Assembly (NCBI GenBank): GCA_963771655.1
Contig: CAVYUG010000005.1
Coordinates: 1-64,000, forward strand
Direction of reading: 5' to 3'
Source of the DNA: JAWVFM01 sp963771655
GTDB lineage: Bacteria; Actinomycetota; Thermoleophilia; Solirubrobacterales; 70-9
Length of the DNA: 64,000 bases
Each line of letters opens with the position of its first letter. Within the stretch, counting starts at the first letter, position 1. Shown here one piece after another: positions 57,718-64,000 of this stretch. A program made the translations under genes and the position numbers. The notes below the pieces were generated by a model, which made no database searches, was not told the origin of the DNA, and saw only the letters and a list, made by a program, of their open reading frames with translations.

Positions 57718-58383
57718 TCATGCGCCGTCCTGGCGGGTGGCGACCACGATCTCCGAAGGCACCCCCCACCCGGTGACGATGTCGCGATCCGTGACCCGCC
57801 ACATTTCTGGCTTCAGCAGGTCGCAGAGCTCGACCGGCTGACAGCCGCCAACGAGGCCGGGCCAGCGCCTGGCGACCGCGCCCCAGCCGGCGGCGACGAG
57901 CCGGCTTGTCGGCGTAGCTCCGTTCGTCAGGCTGACGAGAGCCAGCAACCCACCCGAGACAAGCATGCGGTGGGCTTCGTCGATCAGCGCACGGGCGTCG
58001 GCCTCCGGCAAGAGATCGAACACATACGCGGCGACGAAGCGGTCGAAGGGGGCGTTGGCGCGGGGGAGCGTCAGCGCCGGTGGGTCAAGCAGCCGAACCT
58101 CCGCCCGGGGCGCCCATGGACGCAAGCGCGAGCTCGCAACCCGCACCATCTTCGGACTGACATCCACACCGAGGTAGCGAGCCACGTCGGAAAGCTCAGC
58201 GGCGAGGAGCGCGGCCGCGAAGCGCCCGGTGCCACAGCCCAGTTCGAACACCGCGCCTGCCTCCCGGAAGTTCGAGGACCGCCTCAGTCGAGCGGTCGCA
58301 GCGCCCTCGTAGAAGCGCTGGGTGTCCTGCCAGCGTCCTACGCGATCGTAGAAGCGGCGCGCACCAGCGGCGTCCAACGGCAC
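57718..58383 (-). CDS. Class I SAM-dependent methyltransferase
   Basis: 221 aa, intact. Motif I FELGCGTGRFAAALL at about 46-60, acidic end of the second strand in YLGVDVSPKMV, RLLDPPALTLPRANAPFD as motif II region, and FDLLPEADARALIDEAHRML. Similar to UbiE/Methyltransf_11 proteins acting on small molecules or lipids. It is the only undamaged gene inside the island. Substrate unknown. GTG or ATG start at 58383 is uncertain by a few residues. Confidence 0.82.
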   Translation of the reverse strand: MPLDAAGARRFYDRVGRWQDTQRFYEGAATARLRRSSNFREAGAVFELGCGTGRFAAALLAAELSDVARYLGVDVSPKMVRVASSRLRPWAPRAEVRLLDPPALTLPRANAPFDRFVAAYVFDLLPEADARALIDEAHRMLVSGGLLALVSLTNGATPTSRLVAAGWGAVARRWPGLVGGCQPVELCDLLKPEMWRVTDRDIVTGWGVPSEIVVATRQDGA

Positions 58384-58686
58384 AGTGACACCAGCCTACG
58401 ACTCCATTGGGCGACCGACCACCGAGTGCTTCGTTCACCTCCCAATGCTGCGAGCCGCCCGCGGTGCCCCCTTCGCGTCCGAGCTAGGGCCTGAGGTTGC
58501 ATCGGCGTGTGGGCTCCGGCGAGCGCGATCGAGATCCCGAAAGCGGCTGATCGTCGGGACGGACGCCACGATCACGCTCGGGTTAGTCCCTGCGCCGGGC
58601 CTCCAATTGGTACCACGGGCCGGAGCGGCCGTCTCCGTCCCCACCTTGACGGCTGAACGAAACCTATCGATTTGCAGGTCCTTGAG
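58384..58686. other. Right interior of the island, no gene supported
   Basis: About 300 bases between the methyltransferase start and the tRNA 3' end. It holds one GGTACCAC site (58609-58616), matching the pair near the left end. Open frames here have no recognisable product. If an integrase gene once lay next to the tRNA it is no longer visible. Confidence 0.4.
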
Positions 58687-58740
58687 TGCGACCGAGAGGA
58701 GTCGAACCTCCACGAGCCAAAAGGCTCACAAGGCCCTCAA
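58687..58740 (-). repeat. Right attachment repeat within tRNA-Leu
   Basis: Identical to 54320-54373. It covers the tRNA from the anticodon to the 3' end, the usual crossover segment for tRNA-targeting integrases. Confidence 0.9.
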
Positions 58741-58772
58741 CCTTGCGCGTCTACCAGTTCCGCCACGGTCGC
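58687..58772 (-). tRNA. tRNA-Leu (anticodon GAG)
   Basis: 86 bases on the minus strand. Acceptor GCGACCG pairs with CGGTCGC; discriminator A. D-arm GGCGGAACTGGTAGACGC, anticodon loop TTGAGGG (anticodon GAG, reads CUC/CUU), a long variable arm GTGAGCC..GGCTCGT as in class II tRNAs, and T-loop GGTTCGACTCC. CCA is not encoded. Its 3' 54 bases form the right attachment repeat of the 54320-58740 element, so the insertion left the tRNA whole. Confidence 0.95.
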
Positions 58773-58841
58773 GTGAGGGCTCGTCGATTCTAGTGTCCGG
58801 GCCTCGGCCCAATGAATCCGTCCGCCCCCGTTCGTACTCTG

Positions 58842-58855
58842 CGAACGTGTGTTCC
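58842..58855. promoter_or_regulatory. LexA (SOS) box upstream of lexA
   Basis: CGAAC-GTGT-GTTCC, one mismatch from the actinobacterial/Bacillus-type consensus CGAACN4GTTCG, 45 bases before the lexA ATG. A second, wider inverted repeat GTTCG-N7-CGAAC (58830-58846) shares its right arm. Autoregulation of lexA is expected. Confidence 0.8.
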
Positions 58856-58900
58856 GGTTGCGCGAGATAAGCTAGGACCGAGAGAGGAATCGAGGAGCAA

Positions 58901-59515
58901 ATGGACCTGGACCTGACCAAGCGCCAGAAGGAGATCTTCGACTACATCCGTCGCTATGCCTCGAGGCACGGTTACCCCCCGACGGTGCGCGAGATCGGCA
59001 AGGCCGTGGGCCTCGGCTCGCCCTCGACGGTGCACGCACACCTGGCGAACCTCGAGAAGATCGGCCTTCTGAAGCGCGATCCCTCGAAACCGCGCGCGAT
59101 CGAAGTGCTCGTCGAGAAGGCGAAGCGCGCGGTGCGCGGCGGAGGCCTGCCGATCGTCGGTGTGGTCGCGGCCGGTGAGCCCATGCTGGCCGAGGAGAAC
59201 ATCGAGGAGTACGTCGAGGTCCCGGACGTGATCGGGGGCGAGGACGGCGACTTCATCCTTCGCGTCAAGGGCGACTCGATGAAGGACGTCGGCATCCTCG
59301 CCGGCGACTACGTCGTCGTTCGTTCCGAGGACACGGCAACCGACGGAGAGATCGTCGTCGCGCTCGTCGGCGATGAGGAGGCGACGGTGAAGCGCTTCTT
59401 CCGCGAGAACGGCCGGGTGCGACTACAGCCTGAGAACAAGGCCTTCAAGCCGATCCGCACGAAGGACGCAAAGGTCCTCGGCACGGTCGTCGGGGTCTTC
59501 AGGAGCCTCAAGTGA
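58901..59515 (+). CDS. lexA: SOS repressor LexA
   Basis: 204 aa. N-terminal winged helix (KRQKEIFDYIRRYASRHGY, PPTVREIGKAVGLGSPSTV), self-cleavage site Ala91-Gly92 (VVAAGEP), and catalytic Ser126 (GDSMKD) and Lys164 (TVKRFF). Full length. A LexA box lies 45 bases upstream. The GTG start of the small zinc-ribbon gene overlaps its stop (GTGA). Confidence 0.96.
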   Translation: MDLDLTKRQKEIFDYIRRYASRHGYPPTVREIGKAVGLGSPSTVHAHLANLEKIGLLKRDPSKPRAIEVLVEKAKRAVRGGGLPIVGVVAAGEPMLAEENIEEYVEVPDVIGGEDGDFILRVKGDSMKDVGILAGDYVVVRSEDTATDGEIVVALVGDEEATVKRFFRENGRVRLQPENKAFKPIRTKDAKVLGTVVGVFRSLK

Positions 59516-59715
59516 CGACGGCGATCGTCACGCCAGTCGCTCCGGTGCGACTGTTCCCGCCCGATGCGGCCGGCGGACGCGCCCGAACGCTCGAGGACGC
59601 CGTGCTCACCGCGGCCGAGAGCCGGCGCCTACGCGGGTTCGCGGCCTGCCTCGTTTGCGGCGAGCGAGTCGAGGCCTCCGGCGAGTGCCGGGCCTGCGGG
59701 TCCGAGCTCTCATAA
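59512..59715 (+). CDS. Small zinc-ribbon protein, 67 aa
   Basis: GTG 59512 overlaps the lexA stop as GTGA, so it is translated with lexA. A Leu/Ala/Arg-rich helical N-terminal part is followed by CLVCGERVEASGECRACG, a compact two-CxxC zinc ribbon. No family named. Coupling to lexA suggests it is made under SOS control (inference). Confidence 0.7.
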   Translation: MTTAIVTPVAPVRLFPPDAAGGRARTLEDAVLTAAESRRLRGFAACLVCGERVEASGECRACGSELS

Positions 59716-59744
59716 CTCCGGCCCCTGCGGCGTAGACTTCCCTT

Positions 59745-60077
59745 TCGCAGGCCACGCAGTCGCGGGAGGTGACAACACCCCTCGAGGAAAGTCCGGACAC
59801 CAAAGGGCAAGGGCGGTCGGTAACGCCGACCCGGGGAAACCCGCGGGAAAGTGCCACAGAAACGACACCGCCGATGGCGCCGCCTCACGTGAGCGGCGTA
59901 CAGGCAAGGTTGAAATGGTGCGGTAAGAGCGCACCGGCGCCGCGGTGACGCGGCGCGTCAGGGCAAACCCCGCCCGGTGCAAGGCCAAGCAGGACCGTCG
60001 ACCCAGCCCGGCGAGGTCCAGGTAGGCCGCACAGATGGATGGCTGCGCCAGACAGGATCCGGCTTACAGGCCCGCTA
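59745..60077 (+). ncRNA. rnpB: RNase P RNA, bacterial class A
   Basis: Conserved core: GAGGAAAGTCCGGAC (CR I, about 59783-59797) and, near the 3' end, AGACAGGATCCGGCTTACAG pairing back to it (P4 and J). Between them the AAACCCGCGGGAAAGTGCCACAGAAA region (P10/11 with GCCACAGAAA) and AAACCCCGCCCGGTGCAA are typical. 5' and 3' ends are approximate. A strong terminator follows directly. Confidence 0.93.
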
Positions 60078-60079
60078 AC

Positions 60080-60107
60080 GAGAAGCCCCGCTCCGGCGGG
60101 GCTTCTC
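60080..60107 (+). terminator. Intrinsic terminator of rnpB
   Basis: GAGAAGCCCCGC-TCCG-GCGGGGCTTCTC: 12-bp perfect stem with a four-base loop starting just after the RNase P RNA, followed by TATATA. Confidence 0.88.
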
Positions 60108-60128
60108 TATATAGGAGGATTTGACCCT

Positions 60129-61532
60129 GTGAAGCAGCGGACGCTCCTCGGCTCGAGCCGCCCCCGCCTCGCGACGGGACTGGCGGTTTCCATTGGCGCG
60201 ATTGTCGTCGCCACCGTTCTCATCTATCCGCTGAAGTCCGTGGCACCGACCGTTTCGCTGGGTGTTGTCTATCTGCCTGCCGTGCTCCTGATCTCGGCGT
60301 ACTGGGGGCTGTGGCTGGGCCTGTTCACGTCGCTCGCCAGCGCGCTGGCGTTCAACTGGTTCCACATCCCGCCGGTGGGACATTTCAGGATCGCCGACGG
60401 ACGCAACTGGGTCGCCCTCGGCGCCTTCGCGCTCGTCGCCGGAGTGACCAGCACGATCGCCGATGTCGCGCGCGCCCGCGCGGTGGAGGCGGAACGCAGG
60501 CGCGAGGAGGCGGACCTTGCGGCGCAACTCGCTCGCATCATGCTCTCGGAGTCGGCGACATCGGAGTCGCTGACCGAAGCCGCCGGCCGAGTCGCCGAGG
60601 TGCTCGGGGTCGACGAGGCGGAGATAGAGCTCGGTGCCGTCGCGGGCGACGAGCGCAGGCTTGCGGTGTCGCTTCCCGGCCCGGACCAGGCGCAGGTCGC
60701 CACCGTCCTCGTCCCACATGGGATCCCTGACGCGGCCGACGAGCGCCTTCGATCCCGGCTGGCGCCGGCGATCGGCGCGTTGATCGCGATCGCCCTCCGC
60801 CGCGACGCGATGCAGGCGGCCGCCGTCGAGACCGCGGCCTTGCGACGGAGCGATGAGCTGAAGACAGCCCTGCTCCGCGCCGTGTCCCATGACCTACGCA
60901 CCCCGCTCACGGCCATCGTCGCCACCGGGCATGCCCTCCGCGCGCGGTCGATCACCGACGAGGAGCGAGGTGAGCTGAGCGGTGCGGTCGTCGAGGAGGG
61001 CGAGCGATTGGCGACCCTGGTCGACAAGCTCCTCGACTTGTCTCGGCTCGAGGCCGGACGTGCGGAGCCGAGCCGCGAGTGGGTCTCGCTCGAGGACGTG
61101 CTCCTCGCCTCCAACGAGGGGATTACGAGCGCGGCGGCGGAGGTGCGCTTGTCGGTGGACCCGGAGCTCCCGCCGATCAAAGCGGACGCCGACCAGCTCG
61201 AGCGCGCGTTCGGCAACCTGATCGAGAACGCTCGACGCTACTCCGATGAAGGGCCGGTTCTCGTCAGGGCGCGGGCAGTCGGTTCGCGGCTCGTCGTCCG
61301 AGTGGTCGATTCGGGGCCGGGCATCCGCGAGGCCGAGCGCGGACGGATCTTCGAACCGTTCTATCGCGGCCCGGAGAACGGGCGTCGACCGTGGACGGGG
61401 TCCGGGCTCGGCCTCGCGATCGCCAAGGGCTTCATCGAGGCGAACGGGGGCGAAATCGCCGTCGAGTCGACGCCCGGGCAGGGCACCACGTTCGTTGTCG
61501 TGTTCCCCCGTCAGCCCGAGGGCGAAGCATGA
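60129..61532 (+). CDS. KdpD-like sensor histidine kinase (short form)
   Basis: 467 aa from GTG 60129; AGGAGG at 60112-60117 is its ribosome-binding site, though 11 bases away. Order: four-helix DUF4118 membrane module (about 15-115, with FNWFHIPPVGHFRIAD), a GAF-like section (about 140-225), HisKA with His254 (VSHDLRTPLTA), and an ATPase domain (GNLIENARRYSDEG; DSGPGI; TGSGLGLAIAKGF). This equals the C-terminal two-thirds of KdpD; the N-terminal KdpD/USP domains are absent. Paired with a KdpE-like regulator by ATGA overlap and followed by kup, so it probably controls potassium uptake. Confidence 0.9.
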   Translation: MKQRTLLGSSRPRLATGLAVSIGAIVVATVLIYPLKSVAPTVSLGVVYLPAVLLISAYWGLWLGLFTSLASALAFNWFHIPPVGHFRIADGRNWVALGAFALVAGVTSTIADVARARAVEAERRREEADLAAQLARIMLSESATSESLTEAAGRVAEVLGVDEAEIELGAVAGDERRLAVSLPGPDQAQVATVLVPHGIPDAADERLRSRLAPAIGALIAIALRRDAMQAAAVETAALRRSDELKTALLRAVSHDLRTPLTAIVATGHALRARSITDEERGELSGAVVEEGERLATLVDKLLDLSRLEAGRAEPSREWVSLEDVLLASNEGITSAAAEVRLSVDPELPPIKADADQLERAFGNLIENARRYSDEGPVLVRARAVGSRLVVRVVDSGPGIREAERGRIFEPFYRGPENGRRPWTGSGLGLAIAKGFIEANGGEIAVESTPGQGTTFVVVFPRQPEGEA

Positions 61533-62209
61533 GCTCGAGCGCCCTGGTCCTCGTCTGCGACGACGAGCTCCAGATCGTCCGCGCCTTGAAGGTGATCCTT
61601 CGCGACGCCGGCTTTGAGGTGATCGCGGCGTCGGGCGGCGAGGAGGCGCTCGATCTTGCCGCCGTGCGGAATCCGGAGGCGGCGATCGTTGATCTCGTGC
61701 TGCCCGACGTCGACGGGGTGGAGGTGTGCCGCCGCCTCCGCGAGTGGAGTGAGATCCCGATCATCGTTCTGTCGGCCGTCGGGGAGGAGGACGCGAAGGT
61801 TCGTGCCCTCGCCGCGGGTGCCGACGACTACGTGACGAAGCCCTTTGGGCCACGCGAGTTGATCGCGAGGCTCGAGGCGGTGCTACGCCGATCCGGCGCG
61901 GATCCGGAGGAGCCCATCATCGAGGCCGATGGGCTCGAGCTCGACCTGGCGGCGCGAAGCGTTCGGCGCGACGGCGAAGAGGTGCACCTGACGCCGAAGG
62001 AGTTCGAGCTGCTCCGCCATCTGGCGCGAAACCGGGGCCGGCTGGTCACCCACCGCGAGCTCCTCGTGAGCGTGTGGGGCCCGGGGTACGGGGAGGACAC
62101 GCAGGTGCTCCGCAGTCACATCGCCAACCTCAGGCGAAAGATCGAGCCGGGGTCCGGGTCGCGTTACGTGAAGACCGATCCCGGCGTCGGCTACCGATTC
62201 GCCGCATGA
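61529..62209 (+). CDS. KdpE-like OmpR-family response regulator
   Basis: 226 aa. Receiver domain with acidic pair 11-12, phospho-acceptor Asp55 (AIVDLVLPD) and Lys in YVTKPFGP; C-terminal winged helix (LTPKEFELLRHLARNRGRLVTHRELL to VGYRFAA in separate blocks). ATGA overlap with the kinase. The target is likely K+ transport genes; kup lies two genes downstream. Confidence 0.92.
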   Translation: MSSSALVLVCDDELQIVRALKVILRDAGFEVIAASGGEEALDLAAVRNPEAAIVDLVLPDVDGVEVCRRLREWSEIPIIVLSAVGEEDAKVRALAAGADDYVTKPFGPRELIARLEAVLRRSGADPEEPIIEADGLELDLAARSVRRDGEEVHLTPKEFELLRHLARNRGRLVTHRELLVSVWGPGYGEDTQVLRSHIANLRRKIEPGSGSRYVKTDPGVGYRFAA

Positions 62210-62306
62210 ACCGGCCCGGCGCAAGCGGGCGCGCCTCCACAAAATCTGCACGCTGAGCGGCGAATTCTCCATGCGCCCTTGATGCACGGGGCCCCACGAT
62301 GGTGGG

Positions 62307-62819
62307 GTGGCAGATTCCGCCTCCCTCCGCGCTGGGGTGCAGGCCGGCACGAAGGCCCGGTCCCCCCGACCGCTGCACGCGCTTCCCCTCCGCTTCTGGG
62401 CGCGGCTCCGGCGTCCGTGGATCGATCGCGCGATCGTCCGTGGCGCAGAACGCCCGGGCGACCTCGCGCGGCGTAAGGCGCAGCTCGTGGGCCCCCGTGA
62501 GAGGGCCCGCCTGGCCAGTCGCCTCGAGGACACCCTCGCCCATGGCGTGCGCCGGACCCGGCCGAGCAGCGCGGTGCCGATCGACGGCCCTGCGGTCGAG
62601 GTCGCGAAGCCGCTCCTCACCGCGCTCATCCGCACGCTTCGCTCGCCCGAGGTCGTCGAGGCGCGTGGAGTGGTGCTCTGCTGGCGCCTCCTGACCGACG
62701 CCTGCAGCCCCATCTACACGCCGTCGCCCGGGCTGGCAGAGGATCCCGACCGCCTCTGGTACGAGGTGCTCTCGCTGCTGTCCGCGCTCCGGCCGATCGC
62801 GAGGCGGGCGACGCCGTGA
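62307..62819 (+). CDS. Hypothetical protein preceding kup, 170 aa
   Basis: GTG 62307 start, close after a CCCCAC-GATG-GTGGGG hairpin (62292-62307). Basic, helical protein: PRPLHALPLRFWARLRRPWIDRAI, LARRKAQLVGPRERARLASRLE, and LLTDACSPIYTPSP. No membrane segment; no family recognised. Its stop overlaps the kup start as GTGA, so the two are cotranslated. Confidence 0.6.
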   Translation: MADSASLRAGVQAGTKARSPRPLHALPLRFWARLRRPWIDRAIVRGAERPGDLARRKAQLVGPRERARLASRLEDTLAHGVRRTRPSSAVPIDGPAVEVAKPLLTALIRTLRSPEVVEARGVVLCWRLLTDACSPIYTPSPGLAEDPDRLWYEVLSLLSALRPIARRATP

Positions 62820-64000
62820 GCGAGAACGGCGCTGCGAACAACCGCAGTCTGCACGAAGCTTCACACAAGGCGGGCGTCAAGACAGGTCTCGACGGCGACG
62901 AGACGGCCCGGACGGCGAGGCGCCCCGGCCGGAAGCGGAGCTTCCACGAGGCTGCGCACAAGCTCGGCTACTGGAAGCCGTCGACGCCGAGCGCGGGCGA
63001 AGCGGATTCAACGGCCGTTCATCGACGCTTCGAGGCCCTGAAGGACTCGCAGCGGGACGTGATCACCGACGCGTCTCGGACGGTGCTGGCGCTCGGCGCG
63101 CTCGGCGTCGTCTACGGCGACATCGGCACGAGCCCGCTCTACACGGAGCAGGTCATCTTCACGACCCATCGAGCCGCCGCGCATGCCACGCCCGCGGGTG
63201 CCTACGGCGTCGTCTCGCTGATCTTCTGGGCGCTCATGATCGTGGTCTCGATCAAGTACGCCGGCTTCATCATGCGCGCGCACAATCGCGGCGACGGCGG
63301 CATCATGGCGCTGACGGCGCTGCTGCGCCGCAACAAGGTGGCCCACGGGGCCGCGCTTGTGACGCTCGGCATCTTCGGCGCCGCGCTGTTCTTCGGCGAC
63401 GGCATCATCACCCCGGCGATCTCGGTTCTCGGCTCCCTTCAGGGGCTCAAGGTCGCCGAGCCGGGACTCGCGCACCTCATCGTGCCGCTATCCGTCGTGA
63501 TCCTGATCGGGTTGTTCTTCCTCCAGCGGCGCGGGTCGGGCACGATCGGGTGGCTGTTCGGCCCCGTGATCCTGATCTGGTTCGTTGCGATCGGGCTCCT
63601 CGGCCTCAACCAGGTGGTCAAGGATCCAGCGGTCCTTCAGGGGCTGTCGCCCACCTGGGGGGTGCGGTTCCTGCTCGACAACGGGGTTGCCGGCTATTTG
63701 GCCCTCGGCGGTGTCGTCCTCGCCGTCACCGGCGCCGAGGCCCTATACGCCGACCGCGGACATTTCGGTGCCGCACCGATCCGTCTTGGCTGGTTCGCGG
63801 TCGCCCTGCCGGCGTTGATGCTCAATTACCTGGGTCAAGCGGTCCTCATCCTCCATGACCCGAGCGCTCGCGTGAACCCCTTCTACCTCATGGTTCCCGG
63901 TTGGGCCCAGTACCCGATGCTCTTCTTGGCGACCGCGGCGACGATCATCGCCTCCCAGGCGGCGATCTCAGGCTCCTTCTCGGTCGCGAGGCAGGCGGTG
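62816..64000 (+). CDS. kup: Kup-family potassium uptake protein, 3' truncated by the window
   Basis: 395 codons are present from GTG 62816; the gene continues past the right edge. After a charged 85-residue N-terminus come VLALGALGVVYGDIGTSPLYT (the Kup signature), IMRAHNRGDGGIMALTALL, LFFGDGIITPAISVLGSLQGL, and GGVVLAVTGAEALYADRGHFG. Kup is a K+/H+ symporter active at low pH or low potassium. The long N-terminus contains two similar His/Ala-rich units (SLHEASHKAG and SFHEAAHKLG), which is unusual for the family. Confidence 0.93.
   Translation, partial: MSENGAANNRSLHEASHKAGVKTGLDGDETARTARRPGRKRSFHEAAHKLGYWKPSTPSAGEADSTAVHRRFEALKDSQRDVITDASRTVLALGALGVVYGDIGTSPLYTEQVIFTTHRAAAHATPAGAYGVVSLIFWALMIVVSIKYAGFIMRAHNRGDGGIMALTALLRRNKVAHGAALVTLGIFGAALFFGDGIITPAISVLGSLQGLKVAEPGLAHLIVPLSVVILIGLFFLQRRGSGTIGWLFGPVILIWFVAIGLLGLNQVVKDPAVLQGLSPTWGVRFLLDNGVAGYLALGGVVLAVTGAEALYADRGHFGAAPIRLGWFAVALPALMLNYLGQAVLILHDPSARVNPFYLMVPGWAQYPMLFLATAATIIASQAAISGSFSVARQAV

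Larger units (their letters stand above)
54320..58740. mobile_element. Degenerate integrated element in tRNA-Leu(GAG), 4.4 kb
   Basis: A 54-base perfect direct repeat occurs at 54320-54373 and 58687-58740. The right copy is the 3' half of an intact tRNA-Leu, running from its last base to the anticodon; the left copy stands alone. This is the standard footprint of tyrosine-integrase insertion at a tRNA 3' end. Contents: a broken NHL-type secreted gene, an IS110-family transposase fragment and a methyltransferase. No intact integrase is visible, so the element is a remnant or a non-autonomous passenger. Confidence 0.8.

Noticed and set aside
62292..62307. Potassium or c-di-AMP riboswitch, or a third copy of the C6/G6 operator, before the gene preceding kup
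   Set aside because: CCCCAC-GATG-GTGGGG is a short hairpin overlapping the start codon; the 97-base gap is too short for a ydaO-type riboswitch and the arms differ from the 2625 and 4422 motifs.
1..64000. CRISPR arrays, restriction-modification or phage-defence systems, plasmid or chromosomal origin
   Set aside because: No regularly spaced repeats, cas-like, nuclease-methylase or dnaA/parAB features were seen in the window.

Overview
The window is very GC-rich, densely packed chromosomal DNA from a high-GC actinobacterium. The best guess is a soil member of the Thermoleophilia (Solirubrobacterales/Gaiellales). Support: a group 1h-type [NiFe] hydrogenase with DUF5947/DUF6084 partners, an actinobacterial-type SOS box at lexA, a discrete FAS II operon, and Cys-type CcmE with CcmF. 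The lineage is inference; there is no rRNA gene in the window.

Layout. 1-2.4 kb: end of an aa3-type oxidase operon (coxI, coxIII, ctaG). 2.6-4.4 kb: a GAF histidine kinase and NarL-type regulator, bracketed by two near-identical C6/G6 palindromes. 4.5-12 kb: a FAS II operon (fabD-fabH-fabG-acp-fabF-carboxyltransferase-SGNH-MaoC-fabI). 12-17.2 kb: CDP-alcohol phosphatidyltransferase, SRPBCC protein, two secreted proteins, nitroreductase. 17.2-19.5 kb: a small Tat locus (Tat-signal protein, DUF4331 protein, a 123-aa protein, TatA). 19.9-37.4 kb: one long minus-strand hydrogenase locus (hypC, second hypC-like gene, hypD, hypE, small and large subunits, NifU/Rieske-like fusion, DUF5947, DUF6084, a 386-aa unknown, protease, hypA, hypB, tandem-SIS protein, hypF, FNT channel, NiCoT nickel permease, Fur-family regulator with a His-rich tail). 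It supplies structural subunits, Fe(CN)2CO and Ni insertion, nickel uptake and a likely metal sensor. 37.4-41.3 kb: metabolic genes and an antiporter. 41.3-45.1 kb: three SGNH-type exported proteins around an MBOAT acyltransferase, a probable surface-polymer O-acylation set. 45.1-50.7 kb: cytochrome c maturation (ccmE, ccmF, ccmI-like), cupin, secG, short substrate-binding lipoprotein. 50.7-54.3 kb: enoyl-reductase-like protein, priming sugar transferase, two NTF2-like paralogues. 54.32-58.74 kb: a degenerate integrated element in a tRNA-Leu(GAG) gene. 58.8-64 kb: lexA, RNase P RNA, KdpD/KdpE-like pair and a Kup potassium transporter that runs off the end.

The most interesting points are the hydrogenase locus with its modified cluster ligands and nickel-handling additions; the 54-bp tRNA-derived repeats bounding a 4.4-kb island; a gene in that island broken by seven single-base shifts all in the same sense; candidate CTG starts overlapping upstream stops as CTGA; and the paired palindromes around the two-component system. 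Single-base frame breaks in coxI, the MBOAT gene and the cupin gene mean that base-level sequence quality should be kept in mind.
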